In this document: piece after piece, positions 34,592 through 46,380 of the stretch
Numbering within the stretch: the first letter of the stretch is position 1
How the letters are laid out: each line of letters starts with the position of its first letter
Assembly (NCBI GenBank): GCA_030998015.1
Contig: JARWMV010000037.1
Coordinates: forward strand, 1 to 64,000
DNA from: Ceratorhiza oryzae-sativae
Lineage: Eukaryota > Basidiomycota > Agaricomycetes > Cantharellales > Ceratobasidiaceae
DNA length: 64,000 nt
Reading direction: 5' to 3'
Notes under the pieces: model-generated
Databases searched by the model: none
Told to the model about the DNA's origin: nothing
The model's input: the letters and a program-made list of their open reading frames with translations, nothing else
Translations under genes and position numbers: made by a program

Positions 34592-36039
34592 ATGAAGATC
34601 ATTTTGGCTTATTGGCTGGCAGTGCTCGCCAGCGGTGCAATTGCAGTGTCTGGTCCCTCGAAGCCGCCCGTAGTCTTACTCCCTAGCTCGCCCCTGTTGC
34701 ACAAACATGGTCGGTGGGATACCGCTCCCGGAACTTGGTTAGTTATTTTGGCCCCCCCGTATTCGCTCCACGACTTACGTTTATGTTGTGGGCTAGGTGG
34801 GCTGGCTCTGGTTTCAAGCTAGTAGCATCCAACTTGACCTCGCTTACGGTTCACCTGGGGAATCACACAACAACTCCTCAAGTTGCGGCTGCTCTCAGTG
34901 TCGACTACAGAAACTTTACGACTGTGAATCTAACTGCTGGGACGAACATCATCTCAATACCGCCGCTCAACCCTTCAATAAAGAACAAGAGCCGGGTTGT
35001 CCGTATAAATGTTGAAGGCTGGCAAAACAACCGAATGCATTTGGAGAAGATCGAGCTGAATGATGTGCGTTGCCCTGTTTCTGCTTTTTGTCATTTGAAT
35101 TAGTATTCATTCATCTGGTATAGGGTGCGGTGGCTAAACCGTACAAGGCTTCCCCATTGCGCTTTCAATTCATTGGCGATTCGCTTTCAGCTGGTCAATA
35201 CAACCCTCGCGGAGTGAACGATGCGTGGACCTTCTTGACAGCACAAGCGTTTAAAGCTGAGCATAGCATTAACGCTCAACCCGGTGCTTGTCTTTTCGTA
35301 AGTAAAATAGGGATTTGGGTCACACTACCTCGTCTCACGGTACATCATAGGATCAACTCTGCTGGGGCAACATCCATGGGGTCTCGAATCAGTTTTTTAA
35401 AACGGAGGATACCGGATACTATTACACGGTCGACCATAACTATACGACTCCTTGGGACTTCCGAAAAGAGCTTGCACCAACCCACATTATTATAGCGATT
35501 GGGTTAGTGAGCTTGATGCTATGTCGCGTGATCTTATGCTAAAAGGCAACCTAGGGCAAACGACAATGCGTACAACATTACTCCCGATGAATTTGGTAGC
35601 ACATTGTCGACTTTTATTAGCAGGCTTCGCACCTTGTATCTTCAACAGCCCATCTTTGTTTTTACTCCATGGGGTTGGCCACAGGGCGACGGGACATCTC
35701 CTTTCAGTACCTACTACGACGGTGTCTACGAAGACGTAGTCAAAAAGCGGTTCGTAAATGTCCCAACATGGATATACAGTCTCTGACTCATTTCTATCCG
35801 CTTAGTACTCTCGCTGGGGATAAAAGCATTCATCTCGTCAATACCACAGGCTGGGTGGGATACGACGGGGTATGTTTTCTTATGTATATGCGTGGTTCTG
35901 CCACTGAATCGGGTCCTTTTGTCAGGTCTATCCCGTCAATGTTCATCCCAATCCCCTGGGACACCAACAGGTCGTCGACCATTTTACTACTTGGTTGAAA
36001 AAATGGGGACTGCAGCCACGAACACGCTGGGAGTCTTGA
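34592..36039 (+). CDS. Secreted SGNH/CE2-like carbohydrate esterase (copy 2)
   Basis: Seven exons (34592-34737, 34797-35064, 35124-35297, 35351-35502, 35555-35749, 35806-35869, 35926-36039) give 370 residues. Exons 3-7 have exactly the same lengths as those of the gene at 29360 (174, 152, 195, 64, 114 nt), proving common origin. Signal peptide ~1-20 (LAYWLAVLASGAIA), HGRWDTAPG, SGNH motifs FIGDSLSAG, IGANDNA and VHPNPLGH. The acidic residue before the catalytic His in copy 1 (SDGHP) is replaced here (PVNVHP), so this enzyme would rely on a Ser-His dyad, as reported for some CE2 members. Introns here are all GT-AG. The kinase gene lies between the two copies on the opposite strand. Confidence 0.82.
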
Positions 36040-36372
36040 CCGGGCAGGACAATGTAAAAGACTTATTCTATGGACTAAATCAACTCGCTTTCAATGACCT
36101 AAAGCAATCTTAGATCATAAAAGCGATCGCCACCGCGGAATACATTCTGTCCCTTGTATGGTATAATGCCGAGTGTACAACCTTCCAAACACGCTTATGC
36201 GCTGTCTTCTCGAAGAATTAGGTGCATTGCATCTTGGCCACGCCTCGTAAGGTTCATCACTGCGCGGAAAGCGATGCGCCATTCCCATCCAGACACGAAT
36301 CAGCGCTAGGACACAGCCGACCGATCTACATAAGACCAAGCGCTCAATCGCCACCAGTCCCACACCTCCATC

Positions 36373-38990
36373 ATGGACTCCCAGCTCGACAGCACAGAGG
36401 CCACTAACAGGCCCCGGCCAAACGCTGATCCCTCTGCGACGCTCATCGACTCGTCTGAGAGCCCCGGCGCTGGCGTTGACGTAATTCCCTATGATAGCGC
36501 GGCGCATCAAGCCCTGCAACCACCCGCTCCAGCCATAGAGCGGGAGAGACCGTTCGAATTTGGATACTATGATCCCCTAAACAGCGATGGTGGTAGCTCG
36601 ACCAACAACTACTGGAATAGACTGGAAGATCCTGCTCCCAAAGCACTGACCATCCCAAAACACAGTCTATCCCAGACCCCGCCCGAAGCCGAGTCGAGGG
36701 TGAGTGAACCTCAAAAAATCATATATAACCATCTAACGCGGTAATAGAATAATGCTGATAGCTTAATGTGCTCGATATCGCAAGGGCTTTCTCGACAACT
36801 TCCTCCCTTGCCTGATAGTCCACCAAATGTATCTACCAGCTACGACATCCTCAATCCGTTCGCCGATCCACTCCCCACGCGAACTAATACCATGCTGTAC
36901 GCCGGCACAAGCGTCACAGCGAGCCAAACCTCCAACATGGGGCCGGCCCAGCGGATGTTCCCAGACGCGCAATCAATGTCATCGCATCAAGAAATAGGGA
37001 CCATTGTCACGAGGGCGACACGGAACGATAACAACACAACATTGGAACAAAGAGACCAAATATTTGACTCCAAATGGGCGAAATATATGGAGGAACGTAG
37101 CCGGCGGATCGCGGAACGGCAGCGACAGGTTAGTTGTATCGCAAAATCCGGCAATATAAACCGTTGATTACTTGATTTGCTTATGGGGGGTTCGTGGTGT
37201 AGGGAGGCTGGGCTGGTATTCTCCCTCAATCTGACCATACTGGCGTGCCAGGGTCTTCCCGATTGTCTGAAGACATGGTGCAGAGGCTGGAGGATAGCAG
37301 GGTGGAATGATCACGTTCGAGCGCCCCAAGAAGTAGTGAGTGGAGCCGTCTTACGAATTGGATATTGTTCTTAGTCCCGGATTAATAGGGAAATAGTTCC
37401 CCGGAAAACTCTCAAAATGTCAACGAAACGAACTCTAACCCTGGAGATATGCGTCAAGCAGCACATACACTTTCGCCTATCACACCATATCGATTAGTCC
37501 CGCCGCCCGCAGTCCTAGATCCCAACCAAACGGATCGGTGGGATATGTTGCCTTGGCGCCGTAGGCTACAAGAGCAGACGTTCCGAGGCAACCAACGTCC
37601 AGACATTCAGAGCCGTAACGCTGCGCTTGACACGATCTCGAACATCCTCTTTAATTTCGATTGTACTCCTGAAGATGCTGCGGACCTCCTCGAAGACACA
37701 TGTGCGACCGCCAAAGAGGTTGGTGTTAGTACCAGCGAAATCCTAGCTCAAACTGTAACTCTGGGAAATTTCGACATGGGCATGACACCTCTGTGTCTTG
37801 AGGCTTCAAGATGCGACTTCTCGAGCTCGCTCAATGTTCTTACTTGGTTACTTGAAAATGTCTCACCCGATTCGATCGAAAGGGATTTGAGGCGCGGCTG
37901 TTTGATGCGGAACAATGGAATGGGAGACCAAGTTGCATGGTCGACCATGAAGCTCTTCATCCCAGAGCAAGACAACCAGGCTATCTTTGCCTATGACGTG
38001 AATATCGATAGCCTCTTCCTTGTACCCGGCGCAGCCACAAATAATTTGGACGCCCAAAATTCAAGGTCTCAGTCGGAACCCGTTGAAAACTCTGACGACG
38101 AAGGAAGCCTTTACGATGATATATCGCTTATTGACGTCCAGTCTAGTTTGAACCAGGCGGATATCGAGACTCTCAAGTCGAGTGATGATGAAGCAGAAAC
38201 AAAACCAAGCTCGGGGGCTCTCGGCCTCCCCATAGGGCCTCGCTCAACAGTCCATCGCGCGCGTATCGATATCCCTTACTTTGAGTCGTCGCTGAAGCTC
38301 GAAGATCCCAATATTCAGCCTGCATACACCTCTCTCCCGTACTGGCAACCAGGCTCATCCAAGCTGCTCCGAGAGCAAGAGCGAGACACGATATTCCGTC
38401 CCTTACCCCGATTACCTCAAGTGATGCCTATGAACAATCGTGTCCTGACGGCCGAATGGATGCATGAGGGGCGCGTTTGGGCTCTGGCCATTGGCGCAAC
38501 CAAGCTCGTTTTGACCCTGAGGCACGCCAGCGAGGTTGTTTCGTCAGATCCTATCAAAGTGAAAGCTCTGATTCGCATTTTCCCCGCTGACGTTTTTTGG
38601 GAAGAGGTTGAAGAGATGACCTCACTCGGGCCTGATCGACTGCTACCAACGTCTTCAGGTGCTCATCTGCCTCTATCGCCTATATACTCTTGGGAGTTCG
38701 ACGAGGCAAATCTGGTACCTGGCCCTCCGACTCTATCTGGCAACACGTCATTATGCAAAAAATATATTTACATGTCGAACCTCCCGCTCTTGGACTTGGT
38801 TGGGACGAGTGGAGCGATGAAAGTGGAGGTTATAATCAAAACGAGCGAGATTTCACCAGCCGGCGAGGCAGGCTCTCCGAAACGCCAGCGCCAGGACTCG
38901 GCCGATTGCTCAGAGGGAAAGGGTAAAGACAGAGCTCCAAGGAGCACGAATGACGAGTCTGATAACGAGTGGCAACGAGTGGATTTCTGA
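36373..38990 (+). CDS. Hypothetical protein, ~802 residues, unrecognised
   Basis: Exons 36373-36699, 36748-37128, 37203-37301 and 37389-38990 join in phase 0 (2409 nt). The donor at 37302 (GTGGAA) is weak and chosen because reading on meets a TGA at once; the other introns have good signals (GTGAGT, GTTAGT). The N-terminal ~270 residues are low-complexity, rich in Pro/Ser/Asn (LPPLPDSPPNVS) with a basic helical patch (EERSRRIAERQRQ). The C-terminal half has acidic stretches (SDDEGSLYDD) and a folded-looking region (RWDMLPWRRRLQEQTF, ~residues 300-470) but no domain I recognise. The last residues are charged (KGKDRAPRS). No transmembrane segment. Probably nuclear or cytosolic; function unknown. 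Confidence 0.65.
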
Positions 38991-39482
38991 AATATCCTTT
39001 CAATTATGGAACCATTTGATAAACAAGTCGTGTTATCTTGTCCCTGCTATGTAGTACTGTAATGTATATCGTGATTTCAATTGAGTGCTCGTCACAGGAT
39101 AGCCGTTTTGGCCGACTGGGTTTATGATTACCCAAGATTCCTGGCAAAATGATGTATCCAAGACATATCCATGGGTCACATGACAACCCAAGCCGAAGTG
39201 AGCTGTGAGGGCTAAATTGTGTTGAAAATCTTGGGCAAGGGTTAGTCCCTGCACCATATATTATTGATCTCGGCGTGTCAATCGCGTTGTGACGTGCGGC
39301 AAGCGCCTGGTTGCGCAGCAGTGTTCACCATTGGTTGGCGTCTATTTTTCCCTGGTTGGCGCCGAGTTGCTTCCCATGGGCGGCGAATTTGCCTTAGTCT
39401 CACACGTCAGTCGGACATCATCAATCCCCTCTCCACCTCCTATCCCCCTCGCGCTCTCGCCTGCTTCTCTCATTTGCCAACC
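38991..39482. other. Intergenic, promoter of SWIB gene
   Basis: No gene. The last 60 bp before 39483 are pyrimidine-rich (ctctccacctcctatccccc), common in fungal core promoters and 5' leaders. Confidence 0.4.
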
Positions 39483-40453
39483 ATGACAGACGTCGCATCT
39501 CTTGAACCTAAAATCTACGCAATCCTGACCGCGCCGGCCGTCGACCTCGACAGTATCTCGGCCAAACGTGTTCGGGCCCAGTTGCTCGCCAACGATCCCA
39601 AGTTGGATTATGAATGGGTGCGTGCGCACAAGGAGGAGATCGACAGTCTTACCTCGGATGTGTTTGAGCGCGTGAGGGCGGACGAGAACGCTGGGTCGCC
39701 GTCACCCCCGCCCCCCATCCCCTCCTGCGGAGAAACCTCCCCTGGCGCCCAAGGCGACTGCCAACAAGAAGAGAAGCGCCGACCAAGATGCGGATGCCGA
39801 GTACGCGAGGAGGTTGGCGTCCGAATTGAACGGCCACAAGACTCGGGCGGGCTCTGCTGGTGCAACAAACAAGAAGAAGACCACCACTGGGAAGAGGAAG
39901 CCGAAAAAGAGCGCCGAAGAGATCGAGGAGAGCGACGATGACGACGATGCGGATGGCGGAGCGACTGCGAAGAAGGCTAAGAAGAAGCGGAAGACGGCAC
40001 AGGGGGATGACGGGGACGGAACCTCGAAGAAGCGCGGAGGAGGAGGCTTCCAAAAGGAGTATGCTCTCAGGTGGGTGTTTTATCATCCTCCCACGAAACC
40101 ATGTCTTAACGGGATTAGCTCTGCCATGGCCGAGTTCACGGGGGCTCAAGCCGTAAGTGAAGTGTATTTGGGACGGGTCCGGTATTCTCATTTGTTTATC
40201 ATAGCTATCTCGGCCTCAAATTGTGAAGAAGCTGTGGGACCACATCAAAGCCAACAATCTGCAAAACCCTCAAGATAAACGAGAGATTCTATGCGACGAG
40301 GCAATGCAACAAGTGTTTGGCGTGAATAGAATCAACATGTTCCAGATGAATAAAATGATCAGCAAGTGAGTGTTCTTGTCTGTCGTTCGCATATGACACG
40401 TTCCTTACGATATTCCAAGTCATGTTTTTGAACCACAGGAGTCAATAGCGTGA
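39483..40453 (+). CDS. DEK_C / SWIB-MDM2 domain chromatin protein (UAF30/TRI1-like)
   Basis: Residues 1-60 (MTDVASLEPKIYAILTA..., KLDYEWVRAHKEEIDSL) resemble a DEK C-terminal-type domain. A Lys/Glu/Asp-rich linker with nuclear-localisation-like runs (KKKTTTGKRKPKKS) follows, then a SWIB domain split over exons 40119-40152, 40205-40365 and 40420-40453 (LSRPQIVKKLWDHIKANNLQ, LCDEAMQQVFGVNRINMFQMNKMISKHVF). This matches the UAF30/TRI1 family (RNA polymerase I upstream activating factor subunit or chromatin factor). Between 39671 and 39733 the frame changes: either a 61-bp intron with GTGAGG donor and an unusual GGAG acceptor, or an extra C in the C6 run at 39711-39716. Confidence 0.8.
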
Positions 40454-40870
40454 GCGTTTGTGGATTCTGTTCTATATTCTTCCTGCACTTTGTGTCTTGA
40501 GTTGTTGTACCAGTTTGTAGGAATCCTAGCACATGTTGTATCTTGATCTCACTCTGTCAGTAACAGATTTCCATCTGGTGCAACGGATATATTAGCCAGG
40601 CTTCCGATAGAGTGGCAAGCAAAAGGCTGGCAACTGTGGCGTGGGTTTGCTGACTAAGCTATCTGTTCGGAGTGTCTCTTGGGAATGTGGGCTGCACCTT
40701 CACATCAAGGGGTGAGGAAAACACAGATCTATTGTGAAGTATCCACGAGAATTGTGCGACAAACCAAGCCTTTGAAAACATGCGCTCCCTCCACGAATCA
40801 CCGTTCAACTGTCTCTAATGTGTAAGTGGCAATCCATCCCACAAGGTGTCCCAAATCACCGTCCCAAGAG
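40454..40870. other. Intergenic, convergent 3' ends
   Basis: No gene seen. Confidence 0.4.
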
Positions 40871-42479
40871 TCAACGTGTTTTCTTCGACTCTTCGTCGGT
40901 CAACAATTCCGAACTGATTTCGAACCTCCCAGTAGCAGTCAGGGCGTGAGCAAGCTGTTCTCCAAATGCGGTAGCCGGTGTCAAAATCCCTCCTTCCCGA
41001 GCTAGGGCTGTGAGGTTCGAGGGATCAAGCAACAAAAGTGCGCACTCGGTTATCATAACTTGAACAATTTGACGCATCAGTCAAATTTGATCTCGATTCG
41101 AAACAAACAAGGCTCACTCGATGACAAGGCGTATCCTGGGTCACCATTTCCCTTGATCACACTTTTGCACCCACGCCTCCCGCCTCGGCGACGTTAACAA
41201 TCTCAAACCACCCGCTCTTGAGCACTTCCTCTGAAGGGCCCTCCCCAGGTTTTGGCAGAATCTTCTTGGCAATCCACCGAACAGGTCGGAGCATAACGAG
41301 CGAGCCCAAGATGACGAAAATAAACAAGCTGATGAGTATTCCGAGTAGCGCTCCTGGCGTAGCAACAAACTCGACATAGGAGAAGGTTCGTTTTGGGCAA
41401 GCCTTTGAAGATTTGGCAAATGTTTCATGACGGTGCTTTTCATAAAGTCCCCATGAGCGGCGGACGACCGGTTCGTTAACGGATGCCATGGGCGAGAAGC
41501 AACCATAAGTCGCAGGCTGGAGCCGAGGTAGAGCGTAAAGCAGCCTTGGGATGTTGCTGAAACCCGCCGGAGCTGGAACTGTAGACCGAGTCAGTCTAAG
41601 AAATAGCATCATTAAACTCAACATACCTGGACTAAGACTCCATCCACTCCCAGCCGCCCACTTCTCCTTGGGGACATTTTCTAGATGGTTGAACATTGTT
41701 GCCACGGTGCCTCCGGATACGCCTCCTTTGCCTCGGAATGCAGAAATGGATGAGATATGTAAAAAGCCTGTTTGTTTGTTTTTTGCTTTATAAATGCACC
41801 ACAGTTCATTGCAAATAAGCCGAACTCACCCGACGCCGTCGAACTGGAGACTTTCTTTTCCAGTGCTTGCGTGGCCAAAAAGGACGCCAAATCTGATGGA
41901 ATAGAGTCAAATCCAGAGCATGGCACAATGCAGGCTCCAGTCTTGTGAGCGAGATAGTCGTATCTACAGCCACGTAACAAGTCAGAAAAGTGCAACGAAA
42001 GCGCAAAAGGCAATTACTCACTGGTCGATGATTTCGGCTTGCCAGTGAGGTTCGCCAGCCAAATCAACATAGTGCACTCCGTGTCGCGCACATGCTCTAA
42101 AATCAAATATATCCGTTATTAACTTTCCTTCTTAAACAGTCCCGGACTCACCGAACGACACGGAGCCTTTTGGCCAGTAAGGTCCCGCAAGGTTAATTAC
42201 CACCTTGGTCTTGGCCACTGCAGCCAACACGCTGGACTCTTGGTCAACATCCACGTAGATTGGCTTAAATGTTTCGTGTTCAAAAACGAGCTCCTTGATT
42301 TTGGAGAGCGTTCGACCACCAAGCGCGATACGCAGTGACGCGACCTGTTTGTGTGTCGACAGATACTCGACTACCAGGCGTCCCTTTATAACTGTGAGCC
42401 CACATTCAACTTCTATACGGGAACTTACGGTGAAGCCTGTGGCCCCAATAACCAGGATATCAAACTCTCGGTCAGTCAT
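40871..42479 (-). pseudogene. Saccharopine-dehydrogenase-like oxidoreductase (copy 1), two single-base frame breaks
   Basis: Exons (minus): 42479-42429, 42383-42152, 42096-42022, 41963-41830, 41767-41627, 41578-41118 and ~41064-40871. The N-terminal Rossmann motif ILVIGATGFT|GRLV is split by intron 1; then ALGGRTLSKI, VINLAGPYW, GVHYVDLAGEPHW, CSGFDSIPSDL and RRSWGLYE. A C-terminal membrane segment (LLGILISLFIFVILGSLVML) precedes GWFEIVNV and the tail ATAFGEQLAHAL. The family is SCCPDH-like, often on membranes or lipid droplets, not true lysine-pathway saccharopine dehydrogenase. Exon 2 is 232 nt against 233 in the paralogue at 46381, so one base is missing near 42160 and the frame is lost into exon 3. 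A second break (A4 at 41163-41166; five A would match AKSVIKG to the paralogue's VKSIIKG) gives a TGA. Confidence 0.8.
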
Positions 42480-43481
42480 GTGTTGCGGTTTCTCGTCTTG
42501 GCACGTGAGGGTCGCGTCAGAGCGGCGCTTATGGCGCCAGGGGTTCGACTGCTCGTTGGTGTCTCTGGAGATAGAAAGGATGCGAATAATTGGATACAGA
42601 GGCTCTTAGATATTCTTTTGAATTTGATCCGTTAGAGAACTCATTGAGAGAGGCCGGAACCTGTAATTGGCAGGGCCAACTTACGAAATCGATCGCGACA
42701 CTCAGGACACGAGCTGAGGAGCCAATTTTCAGTTTCAACCTCCTGGCACCTCGACTAGGCAACCTGGTCCTATTAATTTGGTTTTATAAAATTTAATATC
42801 TCAAATTCTGAAAGTGTATGGCTCCATTTAGTTCGTGTTTCAGACCCGATTGGCGCATATAAACTGGATTTTGCCCCCAACCATCGCGAAACTAATCTTG
42901 TCCAGTCCCTCGGTACGAATAAAATATTCACGCTTAAGAAGTGCACATTTAAGGAGCTAGTATTTCAAGCGGATTTAGGCAACTTGTCTAGGAGGTATAA
43001 AAACAAGAGGTTATCCCACCAGGTGTCGGACATGGACAAATAGTGACCCTTCTAACGGCCCTCGAGTCCTTTGGAGGTAGGCATAGTGCCAGACATGAGG
43101 TATCATTGCTCTGTAGCATGTGATTAGACGAACATAGGGGGTCAGGAAAGTCTCGTAGCAGTAGATGAGGCCCCGAGACTTTATCATTCCATAATAATGC
43201 AATTGATTTCTCTCTTAACGAAAACCAGCAGCCGAATTGCTCCAGAGTGGAATTCGATTAAAGGGATGGAAGCGAATGAAGCGAATGAACGACACAGATG
43301 TACATTTGTGCCGAAAATTAGGTACCAGACCATCGATTCCATGTCCTCAGAACTTTCAAGAATGACGATTTTTGCTTTCACAGGCCCTCGGGATTAATCT
43401 TATTTGGGTCATTCGCAACAAAATCGAGCAAAGTTTAGATACAACAGCTTGCGTGCAGTGATCAAATCCTCTGAATTCGGG
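42480..43481. other. Gene-free stretch
   Basis: AT-rich; nothing recognised apart from the promoter side of the SCCPDH-like gene. Confidence 0.35.
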
Positions 43482-44485
43482 CTAGAGCTGATGTCCTCCC
43501 AGCCACTTGCTCAGCATATGGAATGCTTTCTTGGGCTTGTCATACGGCACCTGCACGGCCCCATTAGATTCCGAACTTAAATATCCACATATTAATCCAC
43601 CATGCGTCCTGCCCCATTGACCGTAGCAAACGTCAAGCCGTGGGCAGAACGCGTAACCCCGGTTACCTTGCCATCAATCGTCCACGCGCGATCCTTTTGT
43701 GCCGTAAACGTGGCATTGCCAGCCCAGTCAAGACTGTGGGTCCATTTTTGGTTCCCAACCTACTCAGGATAGCTGATGAAACAAACCGGCAGGCAGTATA
43801 CACCGACCCATGCTTACCCAGTTACAGATGGAATCGTACGTTCCAACGTAAATGAGAACCTTGATACCACGCTCCAGCAAACCGGCAACGTAATACTGGT
43901 TCGAATGAAAGTAGTCCAAAGAATGTGCAAAACGAAGCCCAAGGTCTCGCGAACAGCCCGTATAATTTGTGACCGAAGGATGAACTACAAGAGCCTTTCT
44001 TGTTTCAGGCAGATCCAAAAAGTGATTGATATGCTTAGTCAGAGGATAGCAAAGGGAAGAAGACAACTCTTCGGCAGTGCATGGCTGTGCCGTGACGTGA
44101 GTGTGCAGTGTGTACTCTGATAACGCGACAAGTTGCTTGCTTTAGTCATGCCGTACCGATTACGATCTGTGAAGCGCAACAATATACAGCATGAATGATA
44201 ATGCGACATAGACTGAGATCACTCATATTCCGGTACGGAGTCGAGAGGACAGTGTGGCAGAAATCCGCAGTCATAGCACAGCCCACAGCATCCACCCTGT
44301 CGATGCACTCCTTTGTGCACATGTTCAAGCATCTGGGAAGCTTCCAGATATAGCTTGATCCATAGCTCTAGGCCAAGTAGTATCGGATTACTCACTGCTT
44401 GCTTGATTGCAACGCAAGTACTAATATCCTGGACTGGCAAAACGGATAGGTTCCTGCCCCGGATTTCATAGTACGCCTCCGACAT
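43482..44485 (-). pseudogene. Serine carboxypeptidase (S10) C-terminal remnant, catalytic His lost
   Basis: Minus-strand pieces of a carboxypeptidase Y-type enzyme: CTKECIDRVDAVGCAM (near 44300), HINHFLDLPETRKAL and NYTGCSRDLGLRF (44030-43960), GIKVLIYVGTYDSICNWV with the catalytic-Asp region (43850-43800), an intron to QKWTHSLDWAGNATF (43750), then VNGAGRM and a last exon VPYDKPKKAFHMLSKWLGGH ending at 43482. The conserved GAGHMVP reads GAGRM at 43604-43606, so the catalytic histidine is arginine. A frameshift separates LEASQML from the CTKEC frame near 44330. The N-terminal half with GESYAG is absent. Clearly dead. Confidence 0.8.
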
Positions 44486-45038
44486 GCTATCACCACCATC
44501 AGTGCCACATCAAATAGCATAGGCTGACACTCGCGGTTCTGTCATCCCGTTACCAATCAAAACAGACTCGAGATTGATCGGTGCGAAGCCGCCAGCCTCG
44601 CTAGGCTTATTCTGAACCATGATTTCAGAGGCAAAAACGGGAAGATAACGCCTCTGCACCGGGATCGGTTAGGCTGTGTAGTGGCTCTTCGTCCAGTAGT
44701 GGTGACTTTTTTCTTAATCGTATATTTTATTGTCGTTCGAGGCCAGGCCTCATGTTTCGACACCACAAGTACGCGAAGAGGGAAAAAAAGATACGAGAGC
44801 GACTCGTGTACAAAAGGAGAAAGATGACGTATCGCAAGAAAATTCGCATAAACATAGACAGAGAAAAACAGACTGTAGATCGTAGGACATTAGATAAAAC
44901 ACAAGAAAGTATCCAAGTAAGTCGGGAAATCAATGCGTGCCCCTCACATATTCAATTAAAGGAGGAAAATCGTCCTTGTTAGAAAACGGATATGTTAAAT
45001 TACGATAGTCCTGCCCCCGAGAGGCGAGAGTCTCCTGC
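44486..45038. other. Gene-free stretch
   Basis: Short lysine/arginine-rich frames arise from AT-rich sequence (44750-44980); no support for a gene. Confidence 0.35.
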
Positions 45039-45320
45039 CTAACATAGTCGTATTCCCCGGCACCCGACTACAAAGTATGCGACCGACTCCTCGGCTTCCC
45101 CATAGCCCTTGCAGATCGATGAGTCCACGACCTGTATGTGCCCCGTGATGAGCCGGAAGATCAGTGGAGACATATGCCGTACAATTCGCCGGACATGTGA
45201 AATTGCCTCTGTAATCCGCTTCAGTCGATTCCCATTGAATAGCGCAAGCCTCTCACTCCTTTGAACTTTGAGAACGCCTCGAAAAAGATGGCGGCAAACG
45301 TTTGAACTTTGTTGCTGCAT
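45039..45320 (-). mobile_element. LINE reverse-transcriptase C-terminal remnant
   Basis: The minus-strand frame contains LIFRLITGHIQVVDSSIC and GEAEESVAYFVVGC, the LINE tail pattern (FRLRTGH...C..C...E(T/S)VxHFLLxC). It parallels GHIQLNQ...ETVVHFLLRC of the remnant at 23520. Decayed and short. Confidence 0.55.
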
Positions 45321-46380
45321 CTTCTGTTGTGCTGATGGTTTCGCTATGACCTACGGAACACGTGAGAATGTATGCTTATCAGAAATTGAGCGCCATACCG
45401 GCGTATCTGAAGCCAACCCCAACTCTGCTCCTTGCATTAGTCAATGCACAAAACTTGGTTACACTAATTGCATACGGCTATTGCAAAATGTTAATACAGA
45501 ATCAACTGGAGATGGGTGAACCACTCACTTGATCCAAAAAGGACGAGTTGGTCTTGTCGTTCCACGTACACGGATCCTACTTGGTTGCATTTCCATCATC
45601 CTTGGGAGGGCCAAGTTCCATAGACAGACAGAGGGATGACGAGTAGCCAGGTCCTCCGTTAATCTTATATATAATTTGGTATTCCTAGAAATCGATAGAG
45701 ATGGCGATTGGGACGGACAAACCACAGAAGAACAGAATCCGAATCGGGCTTACTCTGGCTTTCGAGGAAATAGAAAAATAAGTGCTTAGGACCATAATCG
45801 ACGTCGAGATACTGAGAACACATCCTGCCACTTGTTTTAGAATGTTCCGGTATTCCAAAGTGAACAGCCCCACTTGACAGTAGGATCGCAAACATCCTCG
45901 ACCCGCTTCACACGCACCCGATGAGACAGAAAGGACTGGTGACCAGCGATCGTAAACCGGTCAGGCGACAAAGAGGATAGGTCGAGGTTGTCGAGTACCC
46001 GAGTCAAACGCAGATGTACCCTCGGGCAATTGCCATGGAACTTGGGTGACACCAGCGGCCGCAAAAATACAACTTGCGAATACTGCAGTCCATTTCCTGA
46101 TCATCGATGAGACAAGACGTGTACATAGTACAGCGGCTTATGAATCCCTTCTGTTCAATCTGCCAGAGGCCCTGGGTCGCTCTTTGGTCCACATGGTGGA
46201 CGCATACATCCACACGATAACTAGTGACCATCTCATGGAATTTGATCGAGTTAATATAATGATCGAATTGCTAAATTTGGTATATGTTTGTGTATAAAAT
46301 GCATATATCTAAGATGGGGTACATTTTATGTATCAAATACAGAGCGCGATAGTGATGGATACGCACAACAGATTCTCCTG
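45321..46380. other. Region without a recognisable gene
   Basis: Several overlapping short minus-strand frames (45525-46231) with no family resemblance; possibly an eroded gene. A TA-rich stretch marks 46230-46340. Confidence 0.35.

Noticed and set aside
36990..37370. Premature end of the 802-aa hypothetical gene at the TGA near 37307
   Set aside because: Splicing from 37301 to 37389 is phase 0 and links both halves; the alternative would leave a 500-codon frame without a start-proximal exon. Not proven.
39649..40191. 180-codon minus-strand frame
   Set aside because: Antisense shadow of the Lys/Glu-rich linker of the SWIB gene.
44727..44982. Arg/Lys-rich plus-strand frame
   Set aside because: Low-complexity AT-rich sequence with no homology pattern or splice context.
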